Assembly (NCBI RefSeq): GCF_900187975.1
Contig: NZ_FZPC01000010.1
Span: 62,001-126,000 of the forward strand
Direction of reading: 5' to 3'
Length of the DNA stretch: 64,000 nt
Source: Pseudomonas delhiensis
Lineage (GTDB): Bacteria > Pseudomonadota > Gammaproteobacteria > Pseudomonadales > Pseudomonadaceae
Part shown: one piece after another, positions 52,500-61,094 of the stretch
Position numbering within the stretch: the first letter of the stretch is position 1
Layout: every line of letters begins with the position of its first letter
Notes under the pieces: model-generated
Databases searched by the model: none
What the model was told of the DNA's origin: nothing
What the model saw: only the letters and a program-made list of their open reading frames with translations
Program-made: the position numbers and the translations under genes

Positions 52500-53800
52500 A
52501 CCCGCGGCGCAAGAAGGCCACGCCCAGCGAGTACCAGCAGATCATCCGCGGCCTGTCCGACCGCCTGGTGGAGGCGCAGACGCCGATCCGCGTGCTCGAC
52601 GCCATCAAGTGGGACGACAGCGTGCGCGCGGACTTCCTCAAGGGCCGCGGCAAGCATGCGCCCAAGGTCGACCGTGGCTACTACGACGGCCGCCCGCTGG
52701 CCTTCGACGGCAACGCCAAGAAGCAGGAATTCCAGAACCTGGAGCGCGACATCACCCGCCAGCTCGGCCAGTTCAACCCGGTGGGGCAGATCATGCGGCG
52801 CATGTGCCGCGAGTACCGCATGGTCATCCGCATGCTCGAGGCGCGCGGCACCCAGGATTTCGGGCTGATCTCCCAGGAGCTCTACGGCTCGGCCTCCGAC
52901 GCCTTCCACGCCGGCGACCCGACCCTGGCCGACCTCGGCCTGATGCTCTCGGACTACCTGAACAACATCGCCGACCGCGGCGACCTCAAGGACGAGCCCA
53001 AGACCCTCACCGCCAAGGAAGCGGTGGCCATGCTGCAGGAGCGCCTGAACAAGACCTTCGGCGAGGCCGAGGACACCATCCGCGTGTTCGAGTCCGACGG
53101 CATAGTCGCCGACGCCGCGGCCGGCGCCGACTACATCAAGGTGCGGGCGGACGCCATGTTCAACGAGCGCGACGTGCGCGCCCTGGAGGTCCACGAGGGC
53201 CTGGTGCACGTGGGCACCACCCTGAACGGGCAGAACCAGCCGATCTGCACCTTCCTGGCCAAGGGCCCGCCGTCCTCCACCGTGACCCAGGAAGGCCTGG
53301 CCATCCTGATGGAAGTGATCGCCTTCGCCTCCTACCCCACGCGCCTGCGCAAGCTGACCAACCGCACCCGCGCCATCCACATGGCCGAGGAGGGTGCGGA
53401 CTTCCTCGAGGTGTTCCACTTCTACCGCGAGCAGGGCTACAGCCAGGAAAGCAGCTACCAGAACGCCAGCCGGGTGTTCCGCGGCTCGACCCCGGCCGGG
53501 CTGCCGTTCACCAAGGACCTGTCGTACCTGAAGGGCTTCATCCTCATCTACAACTACATCCAGCTCGCCGTGCGCAAGGGCAAGCTGGAGCAGATCCCGC
53601 TGCTGTTCTGCGGCAAGGCCACCCTGGAAGACATGCGCACCCTGCGCCAACTGGTGGACGAGGGCCTGGTGGTGCCGCCGAAGTACCTGCCGCCGCAGTT
53701 CCGCGACCTCAACGCGCTGTCGGCCTGGATGTGCTTCTCCAACTTCCTCAACCACCTGAGCCTGGACCGCATCGAGGCGGACTACGCGAATATCCTCTAG
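52496..53800 (+). CDS. DUF1704 (QEGLA/MATCAP-like) putative metallopeptidase
   Basis: A 434-residue protein of the DUF1704 family, annotated elsewhere as flavohemoglobin-expression-modulating QEGLA motif protein. The zinc-binding HExxxH motif is HEGLVH at residues 233-238, and the third ligand or catalytic Glu fits QEGLA at 265-269. Eukaryotic relatives (MATCAP) are tyrosine carboxypeptidases acting on tubulin; a peptidase role here is inferred. No signal peptide is seen, so it is likely cytosolic. Coupled to the lipoprotein upstream by ATGA. Confidence 0.82.
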   Translation: MNPRRKKATPSEYQQIIRGLSDRLVEAQTPIRVLDAIKWDDSVRADFLKGRGKHAPKVDRGYYDGRPLAFDGNAKKQEFQNLERDITRQLGQFNPVGQIMRRMCREYRMVIRMLEARGTQDFGLISQELYGSASDAFHAGDPTLADLGLMLSDYLNNIADRGDLKDEPKTLTAKEAVAMLQERLNKTFGEAEDTIRVFESDGIVADAAAGADYIKVRADAMFNERDVRALEVHEGLVHVGTTLNGQNQPICTFLAKGPPSSTVTQEGLAILMEVIAFASYPTRLRKLTNRTRAIHMAEEGADFLEVFHFYREQGYSQESSYQNASRVFRGSTPAGLPFTKDLSYLKGFILIYNYIQLAVRKGKLEQIPLLFCGKATLEDMRTLRQLVDEGLVVPPKYLPPQFRDLNALSAWMCFSNFLNHLSLDRIEADYANIL

Positions 53801-53852
53801 GGACCGCTCCTACGAAAAGCCGTGCGTTCCCGGCCCCAAGGATGACCCGACC

Positions 53853-54773
53853 ATGACCCACCGCTTCAAGGCCGCCGCGCTGTCCCTGCTGCTGTTCCTC
53901 GGCGGCTGCAGCTCGCTGCTGTTCTACCCCAGCCCCGACGTGGCCATCACCCCGCAGCGGGCCAAGCTGGACTACCGCGACGTCAGCATCACCACCGCCG
54001 ACGGCGTGAAGCTCGCCGGCTGGTGGCTGCCGGCCAAGCCGGGCGTGCCGGTGAAGGGCACGGTGCTGCACCTGCATGGCAACGGCGGCAACATGGCCTG
54101 GCACCTGGGCGGCACCTTCTGGCTGCCGGAACAGGGCTACCAGGTGCTGATGATCGACTACCGCGGCTATGGCCATTCCCAGGGCGAGCCGCGCCTGCCG
54201 GATGTCTACCGCGACATGGACGCGGCCTTCGCCTGGCTGGACAAGGCCCCGGAAGCCCAGGGCAAGCCGCTGGTCCTGCTCGGCCAGAGCCTGGGCGGCG
54301 CCATGGGCGTGCACTACCTGGCGCAGCACCCCGAACGGGTGAAGCAGCTCAAGGCGGTGGTGCTCGACGGCGTGCCGGCCAGCTACCGCGAGGTGGCCCG
54401 CTACACCCTGGGCACCGCCTGGCTGACCTGGCCATTGCAGATTCCGCTGTCCTGGCTGGTGCCCGACGGCGACAGCGCCATCCGCGCCATGCCGCGACTT
54501 TCTGGCGCACCCGTGCTGTTCTTTCACAGCATCGACGATACCATCGTGCCCCTGGACAACGGCCTGAGCCTGTACAAGGCGGCGCGGCCGCCGAAAGTCT
54601 TCCAGTTGACCCGCGGCGGGCACGTGGAAACCTTCGGCGAACCGACCTGGCGCGAAGTGATGCTGCGCTTCCTCGACGACCCGCAGCACTTCAGCGGCCT
54701 GCGCCGCCTGGCCGAAGTCCCCGACACCGATCCGCCGGCCGAGCCGGCCAGCCAGTCCCAGGGCAAGCCATGA
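53853..54773 (+). CDS. Alpha/beta-hydrolase lipoprotein
   Basis: A 306-residue lipoprotein (lipobox LGGC at residue about 19) with an alpha/beta hydrolase fold of the BEM46/ABHD type. The nucleophile elbow is GQSLGGAMG, the oxyanion region LHLHGNGGNMA, the acid is in HSIDDTIVP and the His in RGGHVETF. Likely an envelope esterase or lipase; substrate unknown. Overlaps the next gene by 4 bases (ATGA). Confidence 0.85.
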   Translation: MTHRFKAAALSLLLFLGGCSSLLFYPSPDVAITPQRAKLDYRDVSITTADGVKLAGWWLPAKPGVPVKGTVLHLHGNGGNMAWHLGGTFWLPEQGYQVLMIDYRGYGHSQGEPRLPDVYRDMDAAFAWLDKAPEAQGKPLVLLGQSLGGAMGVHYLAQHPERVKQLKAVVLDGVPASYREVARYTLGTAWLTWPLQIPLSWLVPDGDSAIRAMPRLSGAPVLFFHSIDDTIVPLDNGLSLYKAARPPKVFQLTRGGHVETFGEPTWREVMLRFLDDPQHFSGLRRLAEVPDTDPPAEPASQSQGKP

Positions 54774-55102
54774 CCACCAGCACCGACCGCAACATGATCC
54801 CGTACATCCTCACCGCCATCGGCAGCATCATCGTCAGTGTCGGCACCCTCTGGTACTACGGTTACCTGCACTTCGCCAAGGAGCAGGACGCCCTGCTGCT
54901 GGCCGAGTTCACCATGCTCAAGAGCATCCCCGGGGAGGACGTGAAGCTGTCCCTGGAGCCGGCCAACCAGATCGCCCAGTGCATCGACGGCGTGCTGGTG
55001 CTGTTCGACACCACCCAGAAGGGCCTCTCCGGCGTGCTGGTGGACAACAGGAAGCACGCCGTGCGCTGCGCCGGCGAGGAAACCCCGCAGGAAGTCCGCT
55101 GA
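54770..55102 (+). CDS. Small single-pass membrane protein
   Basis: A 110-residue protein with one N-terminal helix (IPYILTAIGSIIVSVGTLWYYGYLH region, residues about 9-33) and a soluble tail with two Cys (AQCIDGVLVLFD, VRCAGEE). No known family; PA3694 of P. aeruginosa is at the same place. It is translated with the hydrolase upstream via ATGA. Function unknown. Confidence 0.72.
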   Translation: MTTSTDRNMIPYILTAIGSIIVSVGTLWYYGYLHFAKEQDALLLAEFTMLKSIPGEDVKLSLEPANQIAQCIDGVLVLFDTTQKGLSGVLVDNRKHAVRCAGEETPQEVR

Positions 55103-55148
55103 CGGCATGCTTCGGGGCTAGTCTGGGAGCAACCCGGAGGGCGCGACC

Positions 55149-55667
<519 letters not shown>

Positions 55668-55691
55668 GCGCCGACTGCCCCGAGGTCCTCT

Positions 55692-55773
55692 TCGTAGGAT
55701 CGAGGGGGACGCCTAGTTCTTGCTCGCGAATAAACACGGTGCCATGCGGTTCGCGAGCAAGCTCGCTCCTACG
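55692..55773. repeat. REP palindrome with a 17-19 base insertion in the left arm
   Basis: The right arm (GCGAGCAAGCTCGCTCCTAC, to 55773) is intact, while the left arm reads GTAGGA, then about 17-19 foreign bases (TCGAGGGGGACGCCTAG), then TTGCTCGCGAA. Other copies in this window lack this insert. Confidence 0.7.
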
Positions 55774-55794
55774 AAAAGCCATGCTCGCCGGCAA

Positions 55795-56165
55795 TGTAGG
55801 CGGGCCCTGCCCGCGATTCGCGCGCAGGGCGCGCTCCTACATGGGAATGGTGTGGGTGGGGCGGTGTAGGAGCGGATCTCATCCGCGAATCGCGCCGATA
55901 TTTCCGGCTATCGCGGACAAGGTCCTACGGTGGGATATGTGCTGCACGGTAACCTGTAGGAGCGGGCCCTGCCCGCGAATCGCGCGCAGGGCGCGCTCCT
56001 ACATGGGAATGGTGTGGGTGGGGCGGTGTAGGAGCGGATCTCATCCGCGAATCGCGCCGATATTTCCGGCTATTGCGGACAAGGTCCTACGGTGGGATAT
56101 GTGCTGCACGGTAACCTGTAGGAGCGGGCCCTGCCCGCGAATCGCGCGCAGGGCGCGCTCCTACA
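55795..56165. repeat. 162-bp tandem duplication of paired REP palindromes
   Basis: Two full units and part of a third with an exact period of 162 bases (landmark ATGGGAATGG at 55841 and 56003; third end at 56165). Each unit contains a TGTAGGAGCGGGCCCTGCCC palindrome (55795-55841, 55955-56003, 56117-56165), a GTAGGAGCGGATCTCATCCG palindrome and the bases between. The first palindrome lacks AG in GTAGGAGC. No gene is seen in the 510-base gap. Confidence 0.88.
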
Positions 56166-56177
56166 TGGAGAGCCGCG

Positions 56178-56957
56178 TCAGTAATCGCTATCCACCGACG
56201 AGCGCGGCGCCACCGGCTTGGCGTCGTTGGAGATGGTCACTTCCACCCGGCGGTTCTGTGCGCGGCCGGAGGAGCTGGCGTTGCTCGCCACCGGGTAGTC
56301 CTTGCCGTAGCCGCGGGTGGTCACCCGGGCCGGGTCCACGCCCTGGGCCAGCAGGGCCATGCGCACCGAGTCGGCGCGGCGCTCGGACAGGCTCTGGTTG
56401 TAGCCGGCCGAGCCGCTGCTGTCGGTGTAGCCCTCGACCAGTACCTTGCGCTCGGGGTTCTGCTGCAGGTAGCTGGCCAGTTGCTGGATGTTGTGGCTGG
56501 CCTCGGGCTTGAGGTCGGCGCGGTCGAGGTCGAAGAGCACGTCGCCGAAGGTCACCAGGGTGCCGCGCTGGGTCTGCCTGGCCTGCAGGTCCTTGAGCTG
56601 CTGGGTGCGCACGTCCAGGCGAGCCTGGGTGCGTTGCGCCGCGGTGTTCTGCAGCTGCCCTTCGGCGGTCTTCAGGGCGATGGTCTGGTTGGCCAGGTTG
56701 ATGCGCTGCTGCGTCAGGTAGGCCAGCTGGTCCACGTCCTGCTGCTTCTCGCCGTCGCGGTAGGCCTTGTCGGCCTTGCTCAGCCAGTCGCCGGCGTCCT
56801 TGGTTTCCAGGGCCGCGAGCTGGGTGGCCTGGGGTTGCGCCTGCAGGGCGGAATAGTCGCTGCGGGCCTTCTCCAGGTTGGCGTTGGGCTCGTGGGCGCA
56901 GGCGGCCAGCAGCAGCGCCAGGCTGGAGAGGGCGGGGAGGGCGATGAGTTTACGCAT
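56178..56957 (-). CDS. lptF: OmpA-family lipoprotein (LptF, lipotoxin F-like)
   Basis: A 259-residue lipoprotein (lipobox LLAAC, Cys about residue 20), a helical middle part (about 50-135, coiled-coil like) and a C-terminal OmpA peptidoglycan-binding domain (TFGDVLFDLDRADLKPEA, VEGYTDSSGSAGYNQSLSER, NRRVEVTI). It anchors the outer membrane to peptidoglycan. The name LptF here follows P. aeruginosa PA3692 (lipotoxin F), not the LPS export permease. Co-oriented with the DUF4398 lipoprotein gene, 45 bases downstream of it. Confidence 0.9.
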   Translation of the reverse strand: MRKLIALPALSSLALLLAACAHEPNANLEKARSDYSALQAQPQATQLAALETKDAGDWLSKADKAYRDGEKQQDVDQLAYLTQQRINLANQTIALKTAEGQLQNTAAQRTQARLDVRTQQLKDLQARQTQRGTLVTFGDVLFDLDRADLKPEASHNIQQLASYLQQNPERKVLVEGYTDSSGSAGYNQSLSERRADSVRMALLAQGVDPARVTTRGYGKDYPVASNASSSGRAQNRRVEVTISNDAKPVAPRSSVDSDY

Positions 56958-57002
56958 GGCTGTCGTCCTTAATGATCCGGAGGGGGGAATGGGGAAGGGC
57001 GC

Positions 57003-57404
57003 CTACTGCTGTGGCTGCTGGAGCTTCTGCAGCCCTTCCTCGCGGATTTCCATCACGCCCTGCTGGGCGTCCTTGACGGCGTTCTGCGCCTTGACCGCCT
57101 GCGACTTGCGCTCGGCCACGCGGGCGTCCCACTCGGCCTGCTGGGCCAGGCGCCTGGCCTGCTCGTACTCCTTGTCGTTGAGGGCGATGCGCGCCTGGGC
57201 GAGCTTGTCCTGGGCGGATTTCGTCTCCACCGGCGCGTACTGCGGGCCGCCGGCGCTGACCGCGGCGTTGACCGCCGACTCGGTGACTGCCATCTGCTCG
57301 CTCGGCGGGTTGCCGGCGCAGCCGGCCAGGACCAGGGCGCCGGCGCCGATCAGCAGGCCCGTGCGCAGGAAGGCGAGGCGGGGTTGGTGTGCTTTCGGTT
57401 CCAT
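57003..57404 (-). CDS. DUF4398 lipoprotein
   Basis: A 133-residue lipoprotein (lipobox LAGC, Cys about residue 29) with a long helical tail (about 55-125, DKLAQARIALNDKEYEQARR, AEWDARVAERKSQAVKAQ) predicted as coiled coil. It pairs with the OmpA-family gene downstream; PA3691 is at the same place. ATG at 57404 has a GAGGA site. Role in envelope organisation is inferred. Confidence 0.85.
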   Translation of the reverse strand: MEPKAHQPRLAFLRTGLLIGAGALVLAGCAGNPPSEQMAVTESAVNAAVSAGGPQYAPVETKSAQDKLAQARIALNDKEYEQARRLAQQAEWDARVAERKSQAVKAQNAVKDAQQGVMEIREEGLQKLQQPQQ

Positions 57405-57540
57405 TGGTCGAGTCCTCTCGTCTGGGGAACGCGGATTCTCAGCGGGCGATGCCCGGCCTGGCCGTTCGCAGCCCTGCGCTGCGGCGTTGTCCCGTGGTTG
57501 CCAGGTACTACTGGGGACTTGAGGACTTGTCCGAGGGTTC

Positions 57541-57570
57541 AAAAAAAATGGCCGCCCGGAAGGGCGGCCC
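57541..57570 (-). terminator. Intrinsic terminator of the metal ATPase gene
   Basis: On the minus strand GGCCGCCC / GGGCGGCC with a 4-base loop (57550-57569) is followed by eight T. A textbook Rho-independent terminator, 18 bases after the ATPase stop. Confidence 0.92.
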
Positions 57571-57587
57571 TATCTGCGGCGCGGCTT

Positions 57588-59846
57588 TCAGAAGCGCAGG
57601 CGGAGCAGGCGCAGGCCGTTGAAGACCACCAGCAGGCTGGCGCCCATGTCGGCGAACACCGCCATCCACAGGGTGCCCAGGCCGGCCAGGGTAAGGGCCA
57701 GGAACAGCGCCTTGATGCCCAGCGCCAGGCTGATGTTCTGCACCAGCACGGCGTGGGTGCGGCGCGACAGGCGGATGAACTGCGGCAGCTTGCGCAGGTC
57801 GTCGTCCATCAGCGCCACGCCGGCGGTCTCGATGGCCGTGTCGGTGCCCGCCGCGCCCATGGCGAAGCCGATGTCGGCACGGGCCAGGGCCGGGGCGTCG
57901 TTGATGCCGTCGCCGACCATGCCCACCCGCGCGCCGCCGGCCTGGTGCTGCTCGACCTCGCGCAGCTTGTCCTCGGGCAGCAGGTTGCCGCGAGCCTGGT
58001 CGATGCCCACCTGGGCGGCGATGGCGGCCGCGGTGTGCGGGTTGTCGCCGGTCAGCATCAGCGTCTTCACGCCCAGGCCGTGCAGTTCGGCCAGCGCCTC
58101 GCGGCTGGTCTGCCTGACCGCGTCGGCCACGGCGAACAGCGCCAGCGGGCCTTCGTCGTCGAGCAGGACGATGACGGTCTTGCCCTGTTGCTCCAGGGCG
58201 TCCAGGCGGGCTTCCAGGGCCGCCGAGCACAGCCCCAGTTCCTCCACCAGGCGGTGGTTGCCCAGGTGGTGCAGGCGGCCGTCCACTTCGCCCTTCACGC
58301 CGCGGCCGGGAATGGCCTCCAGCGCGTCGACGCCGTACAGCGCCAGGCCGTCGGCCTCGGCGGCGCGGGCCACGGCCTGGGACACCGGGTGGTCGGAGCG
58401 GGCGGCCAGGCTGGCGGCCAGCGCACGGGCGCGCGCCGCGTCGCCGCGCAGGCCGTGGAAGTCGGTCTGCGTCGGGCGGCCTTCGGTGAGGGTGCCGGTC
58501 TTGTCCAGGGCCAGCCATTGCAGTTGCCGGCCCAGTTCGAGGAACACCCCGCCCTTGATCAGGATGCCGGCGCGCGCCGCCGCCGACAGGCCGCTGACGA
58601 TGGTCACCGGGGTGGAGATCACCAGCGCGCAGGGGCAGGCGATCACCAGCAGCACCAGGGCGCGGTACACCCAGTCGAGCCAGGCGCCGCCGAAGGCCAG
58701 CGGCGGGATGAGCGCGGTGGCGATGGCGATGAGGATCACGACTGGCGTGTAGATGCGTGCGAACTGGTCGACGAAGCGCTGCGTCGGCGCCCGCGAGCCC
58801 TGGGCTTCCTCTACGGCGTGGATGATCCGCGCCAGGGTGCTGTCGTCGGCGCCGCGGCTCACCGCGTACTCCAGCGCGCCCTCGCCGTTGATGCTGCCGG
58901 CGAACAGCGGCTCGCCGGCCTGTTTCTCCACCGGCAGGCTCTCGCCGGTGATGGGCGCCTGGTTGACGCTGGAGCGGCCCTCGACCACCTCGCCGTCGAG
59001 GGCGATGCGCTCGCCGGGGCGCACGCGCACGCGCTCGCCCACGGCCACCGACTTGGCCGGCACGTCCTGCCACTGTCCGTCGCGTAGCACCGTGGCCTGT
59101 TCCGGGGCCAGTTGCAGCAGGCCGCGGATGGCGCTGCGCGCGCGCTCCAGGGAGCGTGCCTCGATCAGCTCGGCGATGGCGAACAGCACCGCCACCATGG
59201 CCGCTTCCGGCCACTGGCCGATCAGCATGGCGCCGGTCACGGCGATGCTCATCAGCGCGTTGATGTTCAGGTCGCGGTTCTTCAGGGCGATCCAGCCCTT
59301 GCGGTAGGTCGGCAGGCCGGCGCCGAGGATGGCCGCCACGGCCAGGCCGGCCACCAGCCACTGCGGGCCGAGGGCGAACCATTCGCAAACCTCCGCGGCC
59401 AGCGCCAGCACCCCGGCCAGGGCCAGCGGCCACCAGGGCTTGTGCTTCGCCGGCGCGCTGGCCAGCGGCTGGCCGTCTTCCACGGCCTCGGCCTCCATGC
59501 CCAGGGAGGCCACCAGCTTCTGCAGCGGTTCCAGGCTGTCGAAGCGGTGCTGCACCTTGAGCAGGCGCTGCATCAGGTTGAATTCCAGTTGCTCCACCGC
59601 CGGCAGCTTGCCCAGGGCGTCGCGCAACAGGCGCTCCTCGGTGGGGCAGTCCATGGCCTCGATGCGCAGGCTGCTCCAGCGCAGCTCGCCGGTGGCGGCG
59701 GCCGCGGCGGCGCCCAGCGCGGCTTCGGCGTGGCGCGGGCGCTCGTGGTGGTGGTCATGCCCGTGGCCGTGCTCGTGGCGGTGCGCGGCGGCGGGGGCGT
59801 GGCAGCAGGGCCCGCATCCAGGCTGGCGGCTGTTGGCGTCGGTCAT
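57588..59846 (-). CDS. zntA: Zn/Cd/Pb-exporting P-type ATPase
   Basis: A 752-residue P1B-type ATPase. The N-terminus has a His-rich run (HEHGHGHDHHHE, residues about 24-35) and a degenerate metal-binding domain whose motif is MDCPTEE in place of the usual CxxC. Core motifs: CPCALVISTP in the membrane, DKTGTLTEG (phosphorylated Asp), TGDNPHTA and VGDGINDAPALA. It pumps zinc, cadmium or lead to the periplasm. ATG at 59846 chosen after a GGGA site; longer starts to 59897 exist. Divergent from cadR with the operator between. Confidence 0.94.
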   Translation of the reverse strand: MTDANSRQPGCGPCCHAPAAAHRHEHGHGHDHHHERPRHAEAALGAAAAAATGELRWSSLRIEAMDCPTEERLLRDALGKLPAVEQLEFNLMQRLLKVQHRFDSLEPLQKLVASLGMEAEAVEDGQPLASAPAKHKPWWPLALAGVLALAAEVCEWFALGPQWLVAGLAVAAILGAGLPTYRKGWIALKNRDLNINALMSIAVTGAMLIGQWPEAAMVAVLFAIAELIEARSLERARSAIRGLLQLAPEQATVLRDGQWQDVPAKSVAVGERVRVRPGERIALDGEVVEGRSSVNQAPITGESLPVEKQAGEPLFAGSINGEGALEYAVSRGADDSTLARIIHAVEEAQGSRAPTQRFVDQFARIYTPVVILIAIATALIPPLAFGGAWLDWVYRALVLLVIACPCALVISTPVTIVSGLSAAARAGILIKGGVFLELGRQLQWLALDKTGTLTEGRPTQTDFHGLRGDAARARALAASLAARSDHPVSQAVARAAEADGLALYGVDALEAIPGRGVKGEVDGRLHHLGNHRLVEELGLCSAALEARLDALEQQGKTVIVLLDDEGPLALFAVADAVRQTSREALAELHGLGVKTLMLTGDNPHTAAAIAAQVGIDQARGNLLPEDKLREVEQHQAGGARVGMVGDGINDAPALARADIGFAMGAAGTDTAIETAGVALMDDDLRKLPQFIRLSRRTHAVLVQNISLALGIKALFLALTLAGLGTLWMAVFADMGASLLVVFNGLRLLRLRF

Positions 59847-59878
59847 CAGGTCGTTTCCCATTTGACGATGTGCTTGCG

Positions 59879-59909
59879 ATTGCACACCCTGTAGCAACTA
59901 CAGAGTCAA
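59879..59909 (-). promoter_or_regulatory. MerR-type operator and promoter of the metal ATPase gene
   Basis: ACCCTGTAGCAACTACAGAGT (59886-59906) is an imperfect palindrome of the CadR/ZntR type. On the minus strand it lies between TTGACT (59904-59909) and TGCAAT (59879-59884) with the long 19-base spacer that MerR regulators twist open when metal binds. Confidence 0.85.
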
Positions 59910-59931
59910 GCGGTTCCGGGAGGAAAGGCTG

Positions 59932-60399
59932 ATGAAGATCGGTGAACTGGCGAAACTGACCGGCTGCCCGGTGGAGACCATCCGCTACTACGAGCGCGAG
60001 GGCCTGCTGCCGGAGCCGGCGCGCACCGGCGGCAACTACCGGCAGTACGACGGCAGCCACGTCGAGCGGCTGTCGTTCATCCGCCACTGCCGCTCGCTGG
60101 ACATGACCCAGGAGGAGATCCGCATCCTCCTCGGCCTGCGCGACCGCCCCGAGTCCGACTGCGGCACCGCCAACCGGCTGATCGACGAGCACCTGCACCA
60201 CGTCGAGGTGCGCATCGCCGAGCTGCAGTCGCTGCGCCAGCAGCTGCAGGACCTGCGCGCCCGCTGCAGCGGCAGCGGCAACAGCGAGGACTGCGGCATC
60301 CTCCGCGAGCTGCAGCTGCCCGCCGAGCCCTCGGCGGTGCCGGAAGCCTGCGCCGAGGCCGGGCACCTGCACGTGCCCGGGGTGCATGGCAGGCATTGA
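59932..60399 (+). CDS. cadR: Cadmium/lead-responsive MerR-family regulator CadR
   Basis: A 155-residue MerR regulator. Helix-turn-helix MKIGELAKLTGCPVETIRYY and the MerR coiled coil, followed by metal ligands Cys77 (DCGTAN), Cys112 (RCSG) and Cys121 (EDCGIL) and a His-rich tail (HLHVPGVHGRH), characteristic of CadR. It activates the divergent ATPase gene when cadmium, lead or zinc is bound. ATG at 59932 with a GGAGGAAAGG site. Confidence 0.95.
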   Translation: MKIGELAKLTGCPVETIRYYEREGLLPEPARTGGNYRQYDGSHVERLSFIRHCRSLDMTQEEIRILLGLRDRPESDCGTANRLIDEHLHHVEVRIAELQSLRQQLQDLRARCSGSGNSEDCGILRELQLPAEPSAVPEACAEAGHLHVPGVHGRH

Positions 60400-60412
60400 A
60401 GCCCGTTCCAGC

Positions 60413-60545
60413 CGTAGGGCGCATAACCGTTCGCGGTTATCCGCCGATACACCGAGGCCAAAGTCAACGCCAAGGTTGGCCCCGGAGCCGCCGGGGACCA
60501 AGGCCAAACGGCGGATAACGTCGGAGGCGTTATGCGCCCTACGGG
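60413..60545. repeat. Two-armed GTAGGGCGCATAAC palindromic repeat
   Basis: GTAGGGCGCATAACCGTTCG (60413 on) faces a complementary GGCGTTATGCGCCCTAC arm ending at about 60543, with a GCGGATAAC copy on each side. It is the same family as the single-arm elements at 1417, 1567, 6633 and 34805 and fills the cadR to 60.9-kb gene gap. Confidence 0.75.
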
Positions 60546-60551
60546 ATGGGG

Positions 60552-60899
60552 TCAGCTGTGGCTCGGCTCTTCCTGGTGTCCCGTCAGCTCGTGCAGGTAC
60601 TTGCGCGACAGCTGCAGGAAGCGCGGGGTAGGGCCGACGTCCTCGTAGAGCGGGTCGCCCTGCTCGTCGTGCGCCACCACCTTCTGCCCCTTCACGTAGG
60701 GGAAGCTCGCCTCCAGCTCTTCCAGGGCCGAGCCGACCAGCTCGCCGAGCAGTTCCTCGACGCTGCGCTTGGGGTACATGTCGTGCAGCGCCGCCAGGCG
60801 CGCCGCGGTTTCCACGTCCAGCGGGATGCTGTAGCTGTGGCTGGTCATGCGCCCCCTGGCGTTCTGTTCCCAATGGCGTACCAGATCGCGGATCTTCAT
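60552..60899 (-). CDS. Conserved small protein of unknown function (PA3688 position)
   Basis: A 115-residue soluble protein (KIRDLVRHWEQNARGRMTSH start, closing KYLHELTGHQEE). The middle SIPLDVETAARLAALHDMYP, KRSVEELLGELVGSALEELE looks like a ribbon-helix-helix or short helical unit that could be a DNA or protein binder; not proven. ATG at 60899 is set by a close GAGGT site. It is convergent with cadR-side repeats and divergent from ppc across 195 bases. Confidence 0.7.
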   Translation of the reverse strand: MKIRDLVRHWEQNARGRMTSHSYSIPLDVETAARLAALHDMYPKRSVEELLGELVGSALEELEASFPYVKGQKVVAHDEQGDPLYEDVGPTPRFLQLSRKYLHELTGHQEEPSHS

Positions 60900-61094
60900 G
60901 TTCACCTCGTGGGCCGGCTCGTGGCCGGCGTGGAAGACGGCCCTTCTGGGGCCGCCGGGAAGAATTTCCCGAATCCTTCGGGATCACATCTAGCCTAGAC
61001 GCTGTCGGAGCAGGATCGCGGGCGTTCGTCGCACGCTTGTCAGCCGGTGTCGCCAGGCGGCACTGTAAGTAGAACCAGACACGGAGAACCCGTC

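Noticed and set aside
55795-56165. CRISPR-like array
   Set aside because: The units are REP palindromes with a 162-base period and nearly identical spacers; no short direct repeats with unique spacers and no cas genes.
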